From Sarocladium kiliense (lineage: Eukaryota > Ascomycota > Sordariomycetes > Hypocreales > Sarocladiaceae), in assembly GCA_030734395.1 (NCBI GenBank), contig JAUZTG010000044.1, forward strand, positions 744,001-808,000: a DNA stretch of 64,000 nucleotides, read 5' to 3'. The notes below the pieces were generated by a model. That model saw nothing but the letters and a program-made list of their open reading frames with translations, was not told the origin of the DNA and did not search any database. A program made the translations under genes and the position numbers. Shown piece after piece: positions 36,603 to 45,931 of this stretch; positions within the stretch are counted from its first letter, which is position 1, and each line of letters opens with the position of its first letter.

Positions 36603-37210
36603 GGCGCGCAATGGTTTGTGGGATCTCAATGAAAGTTGCACATCGAAAGGGACAAAGATAAAAATACCAGGCTTTGCCTCTTGGCTGGAACATAAGAGTT
36701 GAGGCTGTATGCTCTTTCTTGGCGGAGACCTTGTGAGACTTGCCGGCATAGATACCCCGTAGAATGAATGAGCCGTATCCCGAAAGTCTGCCGGCAACGG
36801 ATAAGGGCGATAAGACTGTCTGTCATCTGTAATTCGAGGCCCTGAAAGATGCCGGACTCGGATTGCCACACGAGTGATCTATGATCTATCTTGCCTCCTG
36901 GACGGACGGATGGCTTATCTTGCCGGAGCGGCTGGCAGAAGCGGAGCCTACACCCATAGCGCTTAGCTTACGACAGCCGGCTCGTAGCTTGTCCAGCATC
37001 ACGCAATGCACTCCTCAGGCTTGTGATAATGACCAATGCTCGCTGCGCAATTGTCATCATGTCGCTTGTTGTTTCGGCAAGACTATTCTTGTTGACGGAT
37101 TGCCCTTAAGTGCTCGTCTGGGAGTTGCAATTCTGGGCTAAGGCAACGGAACATCTCAACAACCGACAGGGCGGAAACAGAGACTGGCTCCTCAACCACA
37201 ACACATCGCG
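36603..37210. promoter_or_regulatory. Divergent promoter, dioxygenase / P450
   Basis: 608 bp. It holds TTGCCGGCA at 36740-36748; TGCCGGCAA at 36789-36797 followed by GATAAG at 36800-36805 and again at 36809-36814; and CTTATCTTGCCGG at 36914-36926. This is the densest set of CCGGCAA plus GATA sites among the divergent promoters and suggests joint control of the ring-cleavage enzyme and the P450. Confidence 0.65.
36914..36926 (+). promoter_or_regulatory. Composite CTTATCTTGCCGG element, copy 2
   Basis: Thirteen bases identical (inverted) to 28150-28162. It lies 285 bp before the P450 start codon. Confidence 0.6.
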
Positions 37211-38791
37211 ATGCTCTCCGACTTATCAAGACCGTATATGGGGGTTGTCGCGGCAGTCATAGCTGTGTCAATCCTCTGTTACAGAAAGCTGCGACAAGCA
37301 AAAGGGCTGCCTCTACCGCCAGGGCCACCAGCAGAGCCGCTGCTCGGGCATCTGCGAGTCATCCCTGTCAATCATCCTGAGTACGACTACACACGATGGG
37401 GCAAGCAGTATGATTCAGACATTTTGCATTTCAGTGTCTTGGGGAGATCAATCATCGTCCTCAACAGTGTCCAAGCCGCTCGACAGCTTCTGGACAAGCG
37501 AGGTGCAAACTATGCCGACCGCCCTCGCTTTGTCCTGTTCGAGGTCATGGGCTGGGGCGTTACATTGACGTTTCTTCGCTGGTCACCTCGCTTCAAACTG
37601 CACCGGAAGCTATTGCAGCAATCATTCACCCAGACTGCTTGTAAGACTTACCGCCCTATCCAAGAGGAAGAAGCCATCCGAGCTGCCAGAGCGATATTGG
37701 AGACCCCTTCGAACTGGGAGTTACTTTTGCGTCAGTTCTCTCAGGCCTCCGTTCTGCGCGTGGGGTTCGGAATAGACGTGCAGGAAAAAGACGACCCATT
37801 TGTGAAGATGGCATTGGAGGTCGAAGAGGCAACGGGACAGGGAGGTGTACCAGCTGGCAGCCTCGTTGACTTCTTCCCCTCCCTTCGATACCTGCCAACC
37901 TTCCTTGCCCGACTCAGCAGTCACCTGCAGCCACTTGAACACGCTCGACGCACTAAGCCGACCATCCAACGGCTACATGACGCCCCCTGGGCTGCTGTCG
38001 AGCCTTCTATCCGGGCTTCGGCAATGACCCAGCCGTCGTTCATGAACACCCACTTCAGCCGGTACCTGGCAAACGAGAGGGATGGGAAGCCAAACGAGTG
38101 CTCGATCGAGGACATCAAAGGTGCTGCCGGGGCTATATCCATCGCTGGAGGAAACACCACTTGGTCCACCATCATCGTCTGCATCCTGAACCTGATTCTG
38201 CATCCCGAAATCCAGGCTACAGCTCGCACCGAGATTGAGGAGGTCGTCGGGTTGGATGAGAATGGCGACTTGAATCGCCTGCCTACCTTTGACGACCGGG
38301 CAAAGCTCACATGGCTCGAGTGTATCATCCAGGAAGCAACACGCTGGATGCCGTTGTCTCCGCTGGGCGTGCCCCATGCTACACTGGCCGATGATGTCTA
38401 CAACGGCTACCGTATACCTGCGGGGTCTGTCGTCTACGCAAATGCCTGGGCCATGTCCCGTGACGAGGCGGTCTACTCCTCACCAGATAGCTTTGCTCCT
38501 GAGCGATACCTTCCTGTAGCGGAGGGTGGCAAGGGCGAGCCTCTGCCAGACGGACCGTTCGGCTTCGGCAGGAGGGTGTGCCCAGGCCAGTACTTTGCTC
38601 TGGCTGGCGTGTATATGATTATGGCCACGCTCTTGGCGACTATGGATATCTCGTGCCCGGTTGGCGAGGATGGCAAGCCGATTGAGCCTGAGGTCAGGTT
38701 CTCGAATGGGCTGAGTGGCGTTCCGGATAGTTTCGGGTGCTCGTTCAGTCCACGTTCGGCAAAGGCAAAGGAGCTATTGATGAGTTCTTAA
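37211..38791 (+). CDS. Cytochrome P450 monooxygenase
   Basis: Single uninterrupted exon, 526 residues. An N-terminal membrane anchor (VVAAVIAVSILCY) is followed by the Pro hinge LPLPPGPP. Later motifs: I-helix AGGNTT at 312-317, EATR (ExxR) at 375-378, FAPERY at 428-433 and the heme loop FGFGRRVCPG with Cys457. The I-helix acid that normally precedes Thr (AGxDT or AGxET) is Asn315. The best overall resemblance I see is to fungal OrdA/PhacB-like P450s that hydroxylate aromatic compounds, which would fit a role before the ring-cleavage enzyme encoded divergently; this is inference. Endoplasmic-reticulum membrane protein needing NADPH-P450 reductase. Confidence 0.9.
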   Translation: MLSDLSRPYMGVVAAVIAVSILCYRKLRQAKGLPLPPGPPAEPLLGHLRVIPVNHPEYDYTRWGKQYDSDILHFSVLGRSIIVLNSVQAARQLLDKRGANYADRPRFVLFEVMGWGVTLTFLRWSPRFKLHRKLLQQSFTQTACKTYRPIQEEEAIRAARAILETPSNWELLLRQFSQASVLRVGFGIDVQEKDDPFVKMALEVEEATGQGGVPAGSLVDFFPSLRYLPTFLARLSSHLQPLEHARRTKPTIQRLHDAPWAAVEPSIRASAMTQPSFMNTHFSRYLANERDGKPNECSIEDIKGAAGAISIAGGNTTWSTIIVCILNLILHPEIQATARTEIEEVVGLDENGDLNRLPTFDDRAKLTWLECIIQEATRWMPLSPLGVPHATLADDVYNGYRIPAGSVVYANAWAMSRDEAVYSSPDSFAPERYLPVAEGGKGEPLPDGPFGFGRRVCPGQYFALAGVYMIMATLLATMDISCPVGEDGKPIEPEVRFSNGLSGVPDSFGCSFSPRSAKAKELLMSS

Positions 38792-39277
38792 GAGAGCTGG
38801 AGATCATGTTGTATTTTGACAAACTGTGCCTTGGTTACTGAATCAAAATCCCTAGATGTTTGAATAAGCTAGCTACGTGTTGTCGCATTCTCCGATCGCG
38901 CGAAGTTGACTGCATGCCACCCTATGTTTCTTGACTGTCTCTGCGAAACAACTACGATCCATATTACAACAGCAGATGGTCCTGAAGTCTGGAAGTCCTT
39001 TTCCAACATGAAATCCCTTGTTGCCTCCTCACTGGTACCGACAATGAGCGGCAGGGTCTTTGCAACGGATTGCCGGACCCCCCACATTCCGGCATCAATA
39101 GGGCGCTGCCGCCGGATTACAAGATAAGCAATGCCAGTATCAGTCCAGGCTGTTCTCAGGCATGAATAGTCATAAAATACGGTTGCTGACATGATACTCA
39201 TTTAGTCATGCTCATCTCAGTTGAGACAGCGGTTCATACTCGCACTTTTCAGCAACAGTGATATCCGTTCTAGTACA
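38792..39277. promoter_or_regulatory. Promoter region of the isochorismatase-fold gene
   Basis: 486 bp between the P450 stop and the next start on the same strand. Motifs: TTGCCGG at 39070-39076, CCGGCA at 39089-39094, CCGG at 39112-39115 followed four bases later by CAAGATAAG (39120-39128). These repeat the CCGGCAA/GATA pairing of the other cluster promoters. Confidence 0.55.
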
Positions 39278-40053
39278 ATGGCCGTCAACCATCCCTCCTC
39301 GGAGTCATACAGCAAATCCGGCTTCGCCAATCGTATGGGATGGGGTTCTCGTCCCGCGCTCCTAATCATCGATGTTTGTAGAGCATATTGGTCGCAAGGA
39401 TCGCCTCTTTCGCTATTAGGGAATCCTGAGGCGGAAGCTGTCCCAGGTGCTATACGTCACCTCTTGACAAGCGCACGATCCTCTGGAATCCCAGTTGTTT
39501 GGTCAGAGGTTGAGTACACACATCCGCAAATGGCAGATGCTGGCCTGTTCTGGTCAAAGTCGAAAGTTTTGGATGTTTGGCAGAAGGGTGACCCTCGGGG
39601 TTTCGCAGCCTACGTTGACGGCATCGAACCGAAGCCGGAGGAGACTACAGTTGTCAAGAAATATGCGAGCGCCTTTTTTGGTACATCGCTAGCAACAGAT
39701 CTTCAGGTATTTCTCTCCAGTTGTGGTATCGACTCCCTATATTAAATACTAATAGGTACTCAATATCGATACCCTGGTGATATGTGGCGTAAGCACTTCT
39801 GGATGCGTTAGAGCCACGACACTGGACGCCATGCAGCACGGCTTTCGGCCCATGGTGAGAAATTTCTATCAATACGTGCACGAGTAAGACCAGCCGGAAA
39901 GCTAATCAGATGGCGGGCTAGGTTGTCGGTGAAGCCTGCGGGGACCGTACACAGGACATACAAAAAGCCAATCTCTTTGATCTAGACGCCAAGTATGCCG
40001 ATGTGGTCTCGTTGGAGGATGCATTAGATAAGATAGCAGAGGGCTGGAAATAA
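39278..40053 (+). CDS. Isochorismatase-fold cysteine hydrolase (amidohydrolase)
   Basis: Exons 39278-39706, 39756-39854 and 39922-40053 give 219 residues; introns are 49 and 67 nt. Start at the ATG of MAVNHPSS, with the fold beginning at ALLIIDVCRAYW. The catalytic triad of the family is visible: Asp32, Lys128 in VVKKYASAFFGT and Cys160 in GVSTSGCVRATTLDA. The DVCRAYWSQGSPL stretch is closer to N-carbamoylsarcosine-amidase/amidase relatives than to isochorismatase itself, so cleavage of a C-N bond with ammonia release is more likely than vinyl-ether hydrolysis (inference). Cytosolic. Its stop lies 39 bp from the stop of the second Zn2Cys6 gene on the other strand. Confidence 0.88.
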
Positions 40054-40092
40054 TACGGGATGTCCAAGTATATTGAAAGAGCTCTCAAGCAT

Positions 40093-42042
40093 TCACTCCG
40101 CCCATGCACTGTTCTCCAAGATGCCTGTCCCTCCATTATTTACAAAGTCACTGCCTAGGTAGGTCTCAAAGACTGTAAACATCGCCTCAGTAGGGAAAGG
40201 GTCGTTAAACTGTACGTCATACGCAAGAGAAAAGTCCAGGTCGTGAGAAACCGGAGTCACTGGCTCCGGCACATTGCCTGAAGGTTCGTTTCTGGACGAT
40301 GCCCGCTCGCTCGCTCCGCACAGAGCTAGATACCATCGACGAGCTAAAGGCCAAGCACTTTGCAGCTCACTGAGGCCCTTGATTGAATGTTGTAGTATAT
40401 CGACGGCTTGAGGAGCCAGCCTTGTGCAGACCTTGGGCTGGAGACGTAGATGGTTGGCCAGAGATCCGCAGACGTAGACACTGAAGACGATCAGGGCTGG
40501 GTATCCTTGATCGACCGAGCGGTATTCGAAGAAGGCTCGAATCTGCTCATTGAGCTTTAGCATCGCCTCAAATAGCTCGTCTGCTACCTTCGGCCATGAC
40601 TCCGCAAGAGCAGGCTCCTCTACAGTGTTGCTCTGGCGTGGATTGACGAGGATGTCGTGCAAGTAGCTGCGTCTGAGTATGATGTTACTTAGTCCTAGCA
40701 CCATGACCGCCGAGAAGTAGGCCAGATCAAGACCCTCGACTCTAAAACCCCTCAAATTCCAGTCAGACCAGCGGTACTGTACTGGGAGACTTCCTTCAAA
40801 CTCGATGAGCTCCCTGGATAGCTGAGCGTACTCGGCACCGCTGATCCTCAATTCTGAACGGGAGCTTGCGACACCGGCATCAGCACTCACCAGCCGGGCT
40901 ACCTTTCCCCAGAGGTTGTGAGTTTGCAGCAGAATGGCGAAGAAGGACCGTGAAGGCAGATTGATCAGAGACGAGTCTTTCATGGCAGGAGGAGTCCCTG
41001 CGAGAGCCGCACGTATCGAGGGTTGAGTCCCGAATGTGAACTCATGCTCGTGACACGGCAGAAGGACGGTGATGTCCGAGTACGAAAATGCCACGGGGGA
41101 ATCGGACCCTGAATGTAGGTTCTCGAATGTCTCTAGCATCCAGAAAGTCCGGCGTGCTTCTTCCGAGTAGACGATATCCTCTCGAGATGCGTCACTTGGG
41201 AGATCGTAAGTCTCCTCACGATGGAGTCTGCGTATACCAGCAAGCCTGACCGCGATGCCCATATACACCAGACCGCGGTGCTTGTCGCCGTTTCCCCATT
41301 CAGCTATGCTCATGAGGAAGAAGCCTTGGATTGCCTCGAGCGTAGGTGAAAACATCTGCTCCTGAACGAGATATGCTGCCCGATCAAGAAAGATTCGGGT
41401 AGCATTACTGCCGCCTTTGTATCGCCGCACCAGGGAGGGGGTGAACCGAGCCGAGATTCCCAGAATGCTGAAGATAAGAAAGATACTGATGGTACTCCTG
41501 TCTTTGCGAAGTTTCTCGAAGAATAGGGCTTTGGGTAAGAAACCCAATTGGAAGAAGGAGGTCGTCATGGTTTCAACGCCCTGCACAACTTCATCATACG
41601 GCGGAAGAGCCTCCCATCCTAAACGAGGATGCGGCGTCGAAGGCTGCTGTACCAAGGCCGATTCGCGACATGATACAACAGAAGGAGCCGAGGCGCCAGG
41701 CGTCGTCACGATGTTGCGATCCGGTGTATGTCCTACTCCCACGATGCTCTCATTGTGCGTTTGGTCATGGGATGCCCTCGGTGAAGTCGACACACTCCCA
41801 TCTTGACGCACTGGACGCTGCCGAAACATGCGGTCAGAGTCCACCTCCCCGCGTCGTGGGAATATGCATTCTGCATTCGCCTGCCGGCAGGTCAGACAGG
41901 GTAGCTGGTCTCCCTCGTTGGTGCATTTCGTTCTCAGGCGTCTGCACCTCCGGCACGCCTTGGAAGCGCGGGTGAAGGATCTCACTGGCGCCAGCGTCAC
42001 GGCCGGCACTGCTGCCGGCTCAGGAGGAAGACTTGAAGTCAT
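40093..42042 (-). CDS. Zn2Cys6 transcription factor
   Basis: Single exon, 649 residues. The zinc cluster CRRCRRLRTKCTNEGDQLPCLTC, closing AEC, lies at about residues 30-60, followed by a linker and the fungal-trans domain (YMGIAVRLAGIRRLHREETY, RRTFWMLETFENLHSGSDSPVAF). It is divergent from the DHA1-type MFS gene and tail to tail with the isochorismatase-fold gene. With the regulator at 28622 it is the second candidate pathway-specific activator of the cluster; which of the two reads CCGGCAA cannot be told. Confidence 0.9.
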   Translation of the reverse strand: MTSSLPPEPAAVPAVTLAPVRSFTRASKACRRCRRLRTKCTNEGDQLPCLTCRQANAECIFPRRGEVDSDRMFRQRPVRQDGSVSTSPRASHDQTHNESIVGVGHTPDRNIVTTPGASAPSVVSCRESALVQQPSTPHPRLGWEALPPYDEVVQGVETMTTSFFQLGFLPKALFFEKLRKDRSTISIFLIFSILGISARFTPSLVRRYKGGSNATRIFLDRAAYLVQEQMFSPTLEAIQGFFLMSIAEWGNGDKHRGLVYMGIAVRLAGIRRLHREETYDLPSDASREDIVYSEEARRTFWMLETFENLHSGSDSPVAFSYSDITVLLPCHEHEFTFGTQPSIRAALAGTPPAMKDSSLINLPSRSFFAILLQTHNLWGKVARLVSADAGVASSRSELRISGAEYAQLSRELIEFEGSLPVQYRWSDWNLRGFRVEGLDLAYFSAVMVLGLSNIILRRSYLHDILVNPRQSNTVEEPALAESWPKVADELFEAMLKLNEQIRAFFEYRSVDQGYPALIVFSVYVCGSLANHLRLQPKVCTRLAPQAVDILQHSIKGLSELQSAWPLARRWYLALCGASERASSRNEPSGNVPEPVTPVSHDLDFSLAYDVQFNDPFPTEAMFTVFETYLGSDFVNNGGTGILENSAWAE

Positions 42043-42533
42043 TGGAGACCATCGTGTGCTTCTGTTAAGTCAGTCATTGGCATCCGGCAGATGAAGAGCA
42101 AGTTGTTCACTTGTCCTCGGGGTTCCCAATGGAACCTTCAGCCATGGCCTAGTTCTCCCGGCCTTGGGATCCACTTGTCTCTTATCTCAAGGCACCTTCG
42201 CCGGGCTCTGAGGATCCGCGCACTATTGGTTGCTGGTGTCTAGGAAAGGCAATCATTGATTAGGGCGCTATTCCGGCCGGCAGGTTTGGTCGTTGGGTTC
42301 CTTGAAGCATCCAGCGGGTGGCATTTTATCTGTTGTAGGGCTAAGGCCGAACTCAGCAGCGTCCATTCCAAGTATACTATACGGAATACACCACAGCACG
42401 CACAGAAAGGTGCTAGTCAGACATCCGAACACACAACACCGTCAAGTTTACAAGCTTGGCCCTGCTGGGAATACTCTTACTGGACATGACTACGAAATGA
42501 ACGCTGCCGAACATCTCAACTCAATCAGACACG
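42043..42533. promoter_or_regulatory. Divergent promoter, Zn2Cys6 regulator / DHA1 MFS
   Basis: 491 bp. Contains CCGGCAG at 42084-42090, TCTTATCTC near 42179, and CCGGCCGGCAG at 42273-42283, the last identical over 11 bp to 28177-28187 in the NCS1/regulator promoter. A four-codon upstream frame at 42486 (ATG ACT ACG AAA TGA) precedes the MFS start. Confidence 0.5.
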
Positions 42534-44195
42534 ATGGAGGCGAAGACGAGTTGCTTTCAGGGCGACTTACAGACTCAAGACCAGCAAAAGCAACCTGAAC
42601 CTTCTCCGACGAATCAGCCAGCCGAGCCCTACAGCATATACAGTCGCAAGGAGAAATGGATTCTGGTCACTATAGTCGGGGTAGCTGGCTTGTTCAGTCC
42701 TCTGCCTGCAAATATTTACTTCCCGGCCATTCCAGCACTCGCGACAGCCTTCGGCCGCTCCGTCGAAGACATGAACCTCACAGTCACCATATACCTCGCC
42801 ATGCAAGGCTGTTCACCGATGCTTTGGGGGCCGCTATCAGATCGTTTCGGACGGAGACCGATATTCCTCCTCTGTTTATTGATACTCATCGGATCGAGTC
42901 TGGGCCTCGCACTCTGTCCAACATCAAGCTTTTGGTTGCTGCTACTTTTGAGGGCTGCACAGGCCGGTGGGTGTGCCAGTACTATCGCATTGGGTGCTGG
43001 CACGATTGGAGACATCGCTTCTGTTGATGAACGAGGAGGATTCTTTGGCATGTTCAACCTTGGTCCGATGCTCGCGCCGTGTATTGGACCAGCCATCGGT
43101 GGTGTTCTCTCCGAGCATCTTGGCTGGAGAAGCATATTCTGGTTCCTTACCATATTCTCCGCATTCTGTTTTGCTATGATCCTGTTGTTCTTTCCAGAGA
43201 CTATGCGAGGATTAGTAGGTAATGGGAGCTTGCGACCGCCACACCGTATCCATCGGCCGATTCTACTCATCCTGGGTGCAAGGTTCGACACTAAAAGCTC
43301 TGAAGTATCTTTTGGCGACGACTTGGCTTCGAGACCAAAAAAGATCAAAACGTCAAATATGCGCACGAACCCGTTCCGACTGTTGCTTTATCCGGATATT
43401 ATGTTGACGCTGACATATACCGGCATTGTGTACGCTGTCAACTACACCATCATGTCGACAATCTCAAGCACATATGCTGTCCATTATCCCTTCTTGTCAG
43501 AGACCCTGATCGGCATCTGTTACTTGTCTACAGGGTTGGGCATGATACTGGGATCTACTGTAACCGGCAAGCTTCTTGATGCCGACTTCGCGCGGATCAG
43601 GAAAAGAATCGTCGCAGCTCAGGAAACTGATCAACTGCTTGATGATGACGATCCCCGCTTTCCGATTGAATACGCCCGCTTGCGCCTGATGCCTGTGCTA
43701 CTCGTGCTTTTTGTGGCATGCACAATAGGCTGGGGCTGGTGTATTCAGGCTGGTTCCAACCTCGCAGGGCCGCTGGTTCTACAAGTCGCTCGTACGTTTT
43801 TCTTCTACCTGAACCCAGACATGATTATTGCTCTGACTTCTTCAAAAAGTGGGCTGGACATCAATCGCTATCCTCAATTCGACAATGACCTTGATGATCG
43901 ACATCATCAGAGATCAGAGCTCCGGCGTTATAGCCTGCGTAAGCCTTCACGATCGAACCACGTTGCAATTGAGCTAACGATCTGTCTCACATAGACAAAC
44001 CTTGTTCGGTGCTCCCTGGCCGCTTTGCTCGTCTCCCTGATTGACAAGTCTACTCGGAAGCTTGGTCACGGTTGGACTTATACTATACTTGGGGCCGCTT
44101 GTGCCCTGCAACTGATACCTGTATACACTGAAATGCGAGTTGGAAAGAAATGGCGCCTTCGCCGAGATGAGAAAACAAAAGTTATAGAAGCATAG
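42534..44195 (+). CDS. MFS transporter, DHA1 drug:proton antiporter family
   Basis: Exons 42534-43791, 43850-43938 and 43995-44195 give 515 residues. Characteristic words: LPANIYFPAIPALATAFGRS (helix 1), WGPLSDRFGRRPIFL (motif A, loop 2-3), RAAQAGGCASTIALGAGTIGDI, and GPMLAPCIGPAIGGVLSEHLGWRSIFWFL (motif C). The small second exon restores GWTSIAILNSTMTLMIDI and QSSGVIAC|TNLVRCS. Members export drugs or metabolites, or in some cases take up amines or acids; direction is not evident. In the cluster it could remove a toxic intermediate. A charged cytosolic loop (RPKKIKTSN) separates the two six-helix halves. Confidence 0.9.
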
Positions 44196-44675
44196 AATAC
44201 CCGAATGAGCTTTCGCCGAATCCTCGCGCCTATACTGCAGTGAGACGGCGAAGCTGTAATCGCAGTCCCAGGATGGTTGCGCGTCACAATCCATAGGAAG
44301 GCTACAAAGCTTACAAATGTCACGCAATCAATTAATCCGTAATTCTGTTAAATAGAGAGATTTCTCATGTATTTCTCGGATCAAGCAATTCTGTATCCTA
44401 TTGGGAGCAACACGGTAGCCGATAAAGTACAGAGAAATGCTTATCTTGCGACCGGCAACGTTGCCGGTCCCGGCAAAATGTGAATTGCGTCTTGTCTGTG
44501 GGAAGCACACAACGTGATAAGAGCAAGTACTGGAGCTCACTTTGGCTCTGAGTTGCGCCTAGGGTTTTGCACAGCATACCTATGCTAAGTATTCCGATTT
44601 GCTTCTCTTCCTCTCAGAGCCCTGTCAGTGTACTCTATTATCTCTGAAGCAGAAAGTCTCGAGTGACCTGTCGGT
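44196..44675. other. Convergent region carrying an orphan cluster motif
   Basis: 480 bp between two stop codons, far longer than the 39-51 bp of two other convergent pairs in the cluster. No conserved frame is seen, but at 44440-44476 it holds the most complete copy of the cluster's promoter motif. Confidence 0.6.
44440..44476. promoter_or_regulatory. GATA site plus perfect CCGGCAA palindrome
   Basis: CTTATCTTGC (44440-44449), then a perfect 20-bp inverted repeat at 44450-44469 with core CCGGCAAcgTTGCCGG, then a third half-site CCGGCAA at 44470-44476. This gives a likely full operator form for the cluster motif: two inverted CCGGCAA half-sites around 2 bp. It lies between the 3' ends of two genes, where no promoter is expected. 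Confidence 0.65.
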
Positions 44676-45931
44676 TCAGGAATTGGCTTCCAATATCGGG
44701 CACTTATCGGGGCTGTATTCGTTGCCAAAAGCCTTTGCGAGGGCTGCACATGCGTCATGGACCAGCTGCTGGCCTATCTTATGTATACTGCCGATGCCGA
44801 ATTAGCTCCTACTCAACGAAGTGTCTCGCTCTTGGAGAGGGGAAAACGTTACCCAGCTAGTATGAGGACCGAATGTGTTGCTCCAGGATAAACTTTTGAA
44901 TGTACATCCACGCCGGCCTCGGTCAATTTCTTGCTGTACTGTAGGGCCTCAGGTAGCAGGAGATCACATTCAGCAATAGCCAGGAAGGTAGCCGGACACA
45001 GAGCCATTACTCCTTCAGGAGCAAACAACGGCGAAGCATCCCAAGTCTGCGCTTCCTCTGGCTTCGAGAAGTACAGGTTGCGATACCATGTCATCCTCGA
45101 CGGTGTCAGCCAAGGCGAGTGCTGGGAATCTGCCCAGGTTGTCTCGGTGGTTGCCATGTTGTCCAGAACAGGACAAATAAGGAGTTGAAATACTGGTTGT
45201 ATACCGTCGGACACCGCCCTCAGTGTCGTGACTGCGCAGATGCAGCCCCCGCTGTATATGGTGCATTGCCAGTCAGTTAAGCTTTGAGAGGGGAAGAAAG
45301 GGAGTCAAATGCGATTGCTGGTAGCTGATTATATGAACTTACGCTGAAAGACCTCCGATGGCAATTTTGTAAGGGTTGATATGAAGCTCGGAAGCGTTAT
45401 TGAGAACCCATTGAAGCCCATCGTAGCTATCCGTGAAGGCTGTTGGGTGTTTGAACTCGGGAGCGTGGCGATAGTTGATCGTTGCAACGACACACTTGAC
45501 ATCTATAACATCGCAGTCAGCTCAGGCTCATTCACCAACTTTACCTGAAAGTATGATGGCAGGGCTTAAGACAGACAGTGGCATATATGCGTAAGAAAAC
45601 CATTCTCGCTCCCCAGGCCCCCCATGACAAACCCGCCACCATGGTACCAGACAAGGGTTGGCCAACCCCCGATCGGTGCAACACCCTCGGGTGTGAAGAC
45701 ACGGACTTGGAAGGTTCCTGTATCGTGATCAACTGTGGAACCAACGGTGGCCACTCGTTGAGCACCATGGGTTGTTGGTGACGGCTTGTAGCGCGCTGCA
45801 GGGTCCCAAGGTTCCTCCTCGGATGGTTTGATGAACTGGAGAAACTCCTCGTGGAAGCGAACGTACTCGGGATCAAGTCGACCCCGTAAAGATGGATGGA
45901 TCGATTGGTAAACTTTCTTATCAGAAGACAT
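44676..45931 (-). CDS. Alpha/beta hydrolase, hormone-sensitive-lipase family esterase
   Basis: Minus-strand exons 45931-45577, 45502-45343, 45251-44853 and 44787-44676 give 341 residues. The last, short exon (37 codons including stop) was found by extending past the break after HSVLILAG, restoring a normal C terminus (GQQLVHDACAALAKAFG). Motifs: oxyanion-hole WYHGGGFVMGG, nucleophile elbow GLSAG, acid in AECDLLLPEA, and His in GATHSVL. The family cleaves esters or lactones; the natural substrate is unknown. The first intron uses donor GTCTGT, which is weak, but removes an in-frame stop and keeps phase (CH|YVKCVVATINYRHAP). Its promoter carries ATTGCCGGCAAT, tying it to the cluster. It is the last cluster gene before CAND1. 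Confidence 0.86.

Noticed and set aside
44328..44540. 70-codon minus-strand frame over the orphan palindrome
   Set aside because: No motif, no plausible exon partners; the neighbouring esterase already has a complete C terminus at 44676.
44599..44805. 68-codon plus-strand frame in the I/J gap
   Set aside because: It is the antisense of the last esterase exon and its intron.
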